In this document: in pieces, positions 61,876-64,000 of the stretch | Position numbering within the stretch: the stretch's first letter is position 1 | Layout of the letters: the number at the start of each line of letters is the position of its first letter | Assembly: GCF_902167635.1 (NCBI RefSeq) | Contig: NZ_CABHMS010000005.1 | Location: 434,001-498,000, forward strand | Source of the DNA: Chitinophaga vietnamensis | GTDB taxonomy: Bacteria; Bacteroidota; Bacteroidia; Chitinophagales; Chitinophagaceae | Reading direction: 5' to 3' | Length of the DNA stretch: 64,000 bases | Translations under genes and position numbers: made by a program | Notes under the pieces: model-generated | Told to the model about the DNA's origin: nothing | Database searches by the model: none | What the model saw: only the letters and a program-made list of their open reading frames with translations

Positions 61876-62778
61876 ATGTATAGCTATTACAACGACAACA
61901 CCATTCTTTACCTCAACGGAGAATTCCGTAAAGCCACCACTGCCAGCGCTGATCTGTTTGGGCAGTCATTACACTACGGCTATGCCGTATTTGAAGGTAT
62001 CCGCGCCTACAAAACTGCCAGCGGAGAAGTGAAGATCTTCAAGGCCAAAGAACACTTCGACCGTTTGCAGCGCTCCTGCGAGCTGATACACATCCCGTAC
62101 AAATTCAATAACGAGGAGCTCATCGCCGCCTGTTACAAGGTGCTGGAGCTGAACAATATGGAAGAAGCCTACATCAGGCCGCTGGTGTTCTGTCCGCCCA
62201 ATATGACCCTGAAAGCCGCATCCGAGGCCTATATCCTCATATGCGCATGGGAATGGGGCGCCTATCTCGGGGAGAAACTGCTGCGGGTAATGACCTCCTC
62301 CTTTGAACGACCGAATCCCAAGGCATTCAAGATAGAATCGAAATCGGCCGGCCTGTACGTAAACTCGATACTCGCCTCGCAGGAAGCAAAAGATAAGGGC
62401 TACGACGAAGCATTATTACTCGATATGAATGGTTACGTAGCAGAAGGCCCCGGCGCCAACGTATTCTTTGAAAAAGACGGTAAAATCTTCACCCCACCCC
62501 TCGGCAACATCCTCGCCGGCATCACCCGCGCCACCGTTATAGAACTTTGCCAGGAACTCGGCATCCCCCTCGAAGAAAAATTATTCACCATCGATGAACT
62601 GAAACAAGCGGATGCCGCCTTCTTCTGCGGTACCGCCGCAGAGGTGATCGGCCTCGAATCCCTCGACGGACAAGCATTTGCCAAACCATGGGCAGAATCC
62701 CTCGGTAAAGTGCTCCAGCAAGCCTACAAAGCAAGAGTGCTCGAAAAAACTTTCGAACGCCAGGCGCAATTAGCATAA
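61876..62778 (+). CDS. ilvE: Branched-chain-amino-acid aminotransferase
   Basis: 300 residues, fold type IV PLP enzyme. Conserved parts are LHYGYAVFEGIRAY, YIRPLVFCPP, ESKSAGLYVNSILA with the PLP Lys, and GYVAEGPGANVFFEKDGKIF then LAGITRATVIEL and GTAAEVIGLESLD. It makes the last step of Leu, Ile and Val synthesis and the first of their breakdown. Being first gene after the attenuator and followed by ilvD supports a biosynthetic role. Confidence 0.95.
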   Translation: MYSYYNDNTILYLNGEFRKATTASADLFGQSLHYGYAVFEGIRAYKTASGEVKIFKAKEHFDRLQRSCELIHIPYKFNNEELIAACYKVLELNNMEEAYIRPLVFCPPNMTLKAASEAYILICAWEWGAYLGEKLLRVMTSSFERPNPKAFKIESKSAGLYVNSILASQEAKDKGYDEALLLDMNGYVAEGPGANVFFEKDGKIFTPPLGNILAGITRATVIELCQELGIPLEEKLFTIDELKQADAAFFCGTAAEVIGLESLDGQAFAKPWAESLGKVLQQAYKARVLEKTFERQAQLA

Positions 62779-62786
62779 AACAGGAT

Positions 62787-62820
62787 GGATCGGTATATCA
62801 CACCGGCGATATACCGATCC
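62787..62820 (+). other. ilvE-ilvD intercistronic stem-loop
   Basis: A 13-bp perfect stem, GGATCGGTATATC with GATATACCGATCC, around an 8-nt loop, 8 bp after the ilvE stop. No U-tract follows, so it is more likely an mRNA-stabilising or processing element than a terminator. The rest of the 242-bp gap holds no defensible gene. Confidence 0.7.
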
Positions 62821-62927
62821 ACAAAATTCTTTGAACAATGTAAAACGAAAAAGTCAAAATCCACTACCACCAAGGGTTTTGAAGAGATCAAGCCGAATTT
62901 GAAGACCGGTAATCACGCAATTGTTGG

Positions 62928-62958
62928 TTTGAATTTAAACACACTACCGGGTAATTTG
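62928..62958 (+). promoter_or_regulatory. Weak candidate internal promoter before ilvD
   Basis: TTTG at 62928-62931, a 20-bp spacer and TAATTTG at 62952-62958, which is one base short of TAnnTTTG. It would start transcription about 55 nt before the ilvD ATG. Confidence 0.3.
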
Positions 62959-63020
62959 GTGAAACTTTTAGAAAAAGGACGATCACCCATTCCCTGCAAC
63001 ACGGGAGAAATCATCAAGCA

Positions 63021-64000
63021 ATGGAATTAAACAAATACAGCAAAACGATCACGCAGGATCCTACACAACCCGCTGCACAGGCTATGTTGCACGGGATCGG
63101 ATTAACAGACGAAGATCTGAAGAAAGCACAGGTAGGCGTTGTGAGCATGGGATATGATGGCAACACCTGTAATATGCACCTGAACGACCTCGCCAACGAC
63201 GTCAAAAAAGGCGTGTGGGCAAACGGACTGGTAGGCCTGAATTTCCATACTATCGGCGTCAGCGATGGTATCAGCAATGGTACCGAAGGTATGCGCTATT
63301 CGCTCGTGAGCCGCGATCTGATTGCAGATTCCATTGAAACCGTATGCGGTGCGCAATACTATGATGGCCTCATCACCGTGCCTGGCTGCGATAAGAACAT
63401 GCCCGGCTCCCTGATGGCCATGGGCCGCCTCAACCGCCCTGCTATCATGGTATACGGCGGTACGATCGCACCCGGTAAATACAAAGGTCAGGACCTCAAC
63501 ATCATCTCCGCATTTGAAGCGCTCGGTCAGAAAATGGCCGGCCAGCTGAATGAAGAAGATTTCAAAGGCATCGTGCACAATGCCTGCCCCGGCGCCGGCG
63601 CCTGTGGCGGGATGTACACCGCCAATACCATGTCTTCTGCCGCAGAAGCACTCGGTATGAGCCTGCCCTACAGCTCATCCAACCCCGCCCTGAGCAAGGA
63701 AAAACGCGATGAATGCGCCGCTGCCGGCAAATACATCCGCCTGCTCCTGGAAAAAGATATCAAACCCCGCGATATCATGACCAAAGAAGCATTCGAAAAT
63801 GCCATCACCGTCATCATCGCGCTGGGAGGCAGCACCAACGCCGTTCTCCACCTGATCGCCATCGCGAAATCCGTAGGCGTGAAAGTGACGCTGGAAGATT
63901 TTCAACGCATCAGCGACAACACGCCGCTCATCGCCGATCTGAAGCCCAGCGGCAAATACCTGATGGAAGACCTCCACAACATCGGCGGTGTGCCGCTGGT
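63021..64000 (+). CDS. ilvD: Dihydroxy-acid dehydratase (5' part, runs off the window)
   Basis: 326 codons from ATG 63021 to the window end with no stop. Family features are [20 protein letters not shown] (first Cys ligand), [40 protein letters not shown] (second Cys) and [20 protein letters not shown] (third Cys), the cluster ligands of the IlvD/Edd class. It forms the 2-oxo acids for Ile and Val. Position after ilvE and the attenuator shows an ilv operon that continues outside the window. Confidence 0.96.
   Translation, partial: MELNKYSKTITQDPTQPAAQAMLHGIGLTDEDLKKAQVGVVSMGYDGNTCNMHLNDLANDVKKGVWANGLVGLNFHTIGVSDGISNGTEGMRYSLVSRDLIADSIETVCGAQYYDGLITVPGCDKNMPGSLMAMGRLNRPAIMVYGGTIAPGKYKGQDLNIISAFEALGQKMAGQLNEEDFKGIVHNACPGAGACGGMYTANTMSSAAEALGMSLPYSSSNPALSKEKRDECAAAGKYIRLLLEKDIKPRDIMTKEAFENAITVIIALGGSTNAVLHLIAIAKSVGVKVTLEDFQRISDNTPLIADLKPSGKYLMEDLHNIGGVPL

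Noticed and set aside
62785-63030. 81-codon ORF between ilvE and ilvD
   Set aside because: It begins inside the intercistronic stem-loop, overlaps the ilvD start in another frame, and its product shows no domain, signal or plausible composition.

Overview
The window looks like a chromosome segment of a Bacteroidetes bacterium, most likely a Chitinophaga-like member of the Chitinophagaceae. The grounds are a flexirubin/aryl-polyene-type pigment cluster, four SusC/SusD pairs, FecR/ECF signalling, a type IX secretion (T9SS) type B substrate, promoters of the form TTTG-N19-TAnnTTTG, and several non-ATG starts. This is inference from gene families; no 16S gene is present. No phage, insertion sequence, tRNA or rRNA was seen.

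Layout. (1) 1-12.5 kb, + strand: the 3' part of a flexirubin/dialkylresorcinol-type operon. It holds a ketosynthase tail, deacetylase, LolA-like carrier, lipoprotein, FabZ-like dehydratase, glycosyltransferase-DUF2062, a 1292-residue MMPL/acyltransferase/methyltransferase fusion, a CrtI-like oxidoreductase, a C45-type acyltransferase, AcpS and an AMP-forming ligase. (2) 12.7-17.2 kb: DUF6702, HupE/UreJ-like, M1 peptidase and an esterase, the esterase lying between two very long perfect hairpins. (3) 17.5-34.5 kb, - strand: three tandem SusC/SusD pairs. Only the first-transcribed SusC has an STN signalling domain, and it sits directly after fecR and an ECF sigma gene. (4) 34.5-43 kb: AraC and LacI regulators, a small orphan gene, and a fourth SusC/SusD pair with a canonical promoter and a ~300-nt leader. 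(5) 43-48.2 kb: housekeeping genes mutS, a TrmH-family methyltransferase, a UbiA-family prenyltransferase, ruvX and def. (6) 48.2-51.3 kb: two paralogous ECF sigma/anti-sigma modules with non-ATG starts; one anti-sigma gene ends at a frameshift in an A9 run and the other is cut in two by a single in-frame TAA. (7) 51.4-61.3 kb: a secreted hypothetical protein, T9SS substrate, RluD-family pseudouridine synthase, lipB, a PLP desulfhydrase/deaminase, GH29 fucosidase, and a sugar nucleotidyltransferase with a translationally coupled sugar kinase. (8) 61.3-64 kb: the ilv operon (ilvE, ilvD) behind a complete ribosome-mediated attenuator.

The two strongest unexplained signals are regulatory or structural. 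First, the ilv leader encodes a 38-residue peptide with nine consecutive Val/Ile codons, followed by mutually exclusive antiterminator and terminator hairpins; the antiterminator's 5' arm overlaps the peptide's stop codon. Second, at least ten intergenic elements belong to a palindromic repeat family. Three are 190-222 bp hairpins that share ~50-bp outer arms but have different, still perfectly self-complementary interiors. The others are built from tandem octamers of the form ATTTNNGG, usually mirrored in a second arm. A smaller REP-like palindrome family is also present in three copies.
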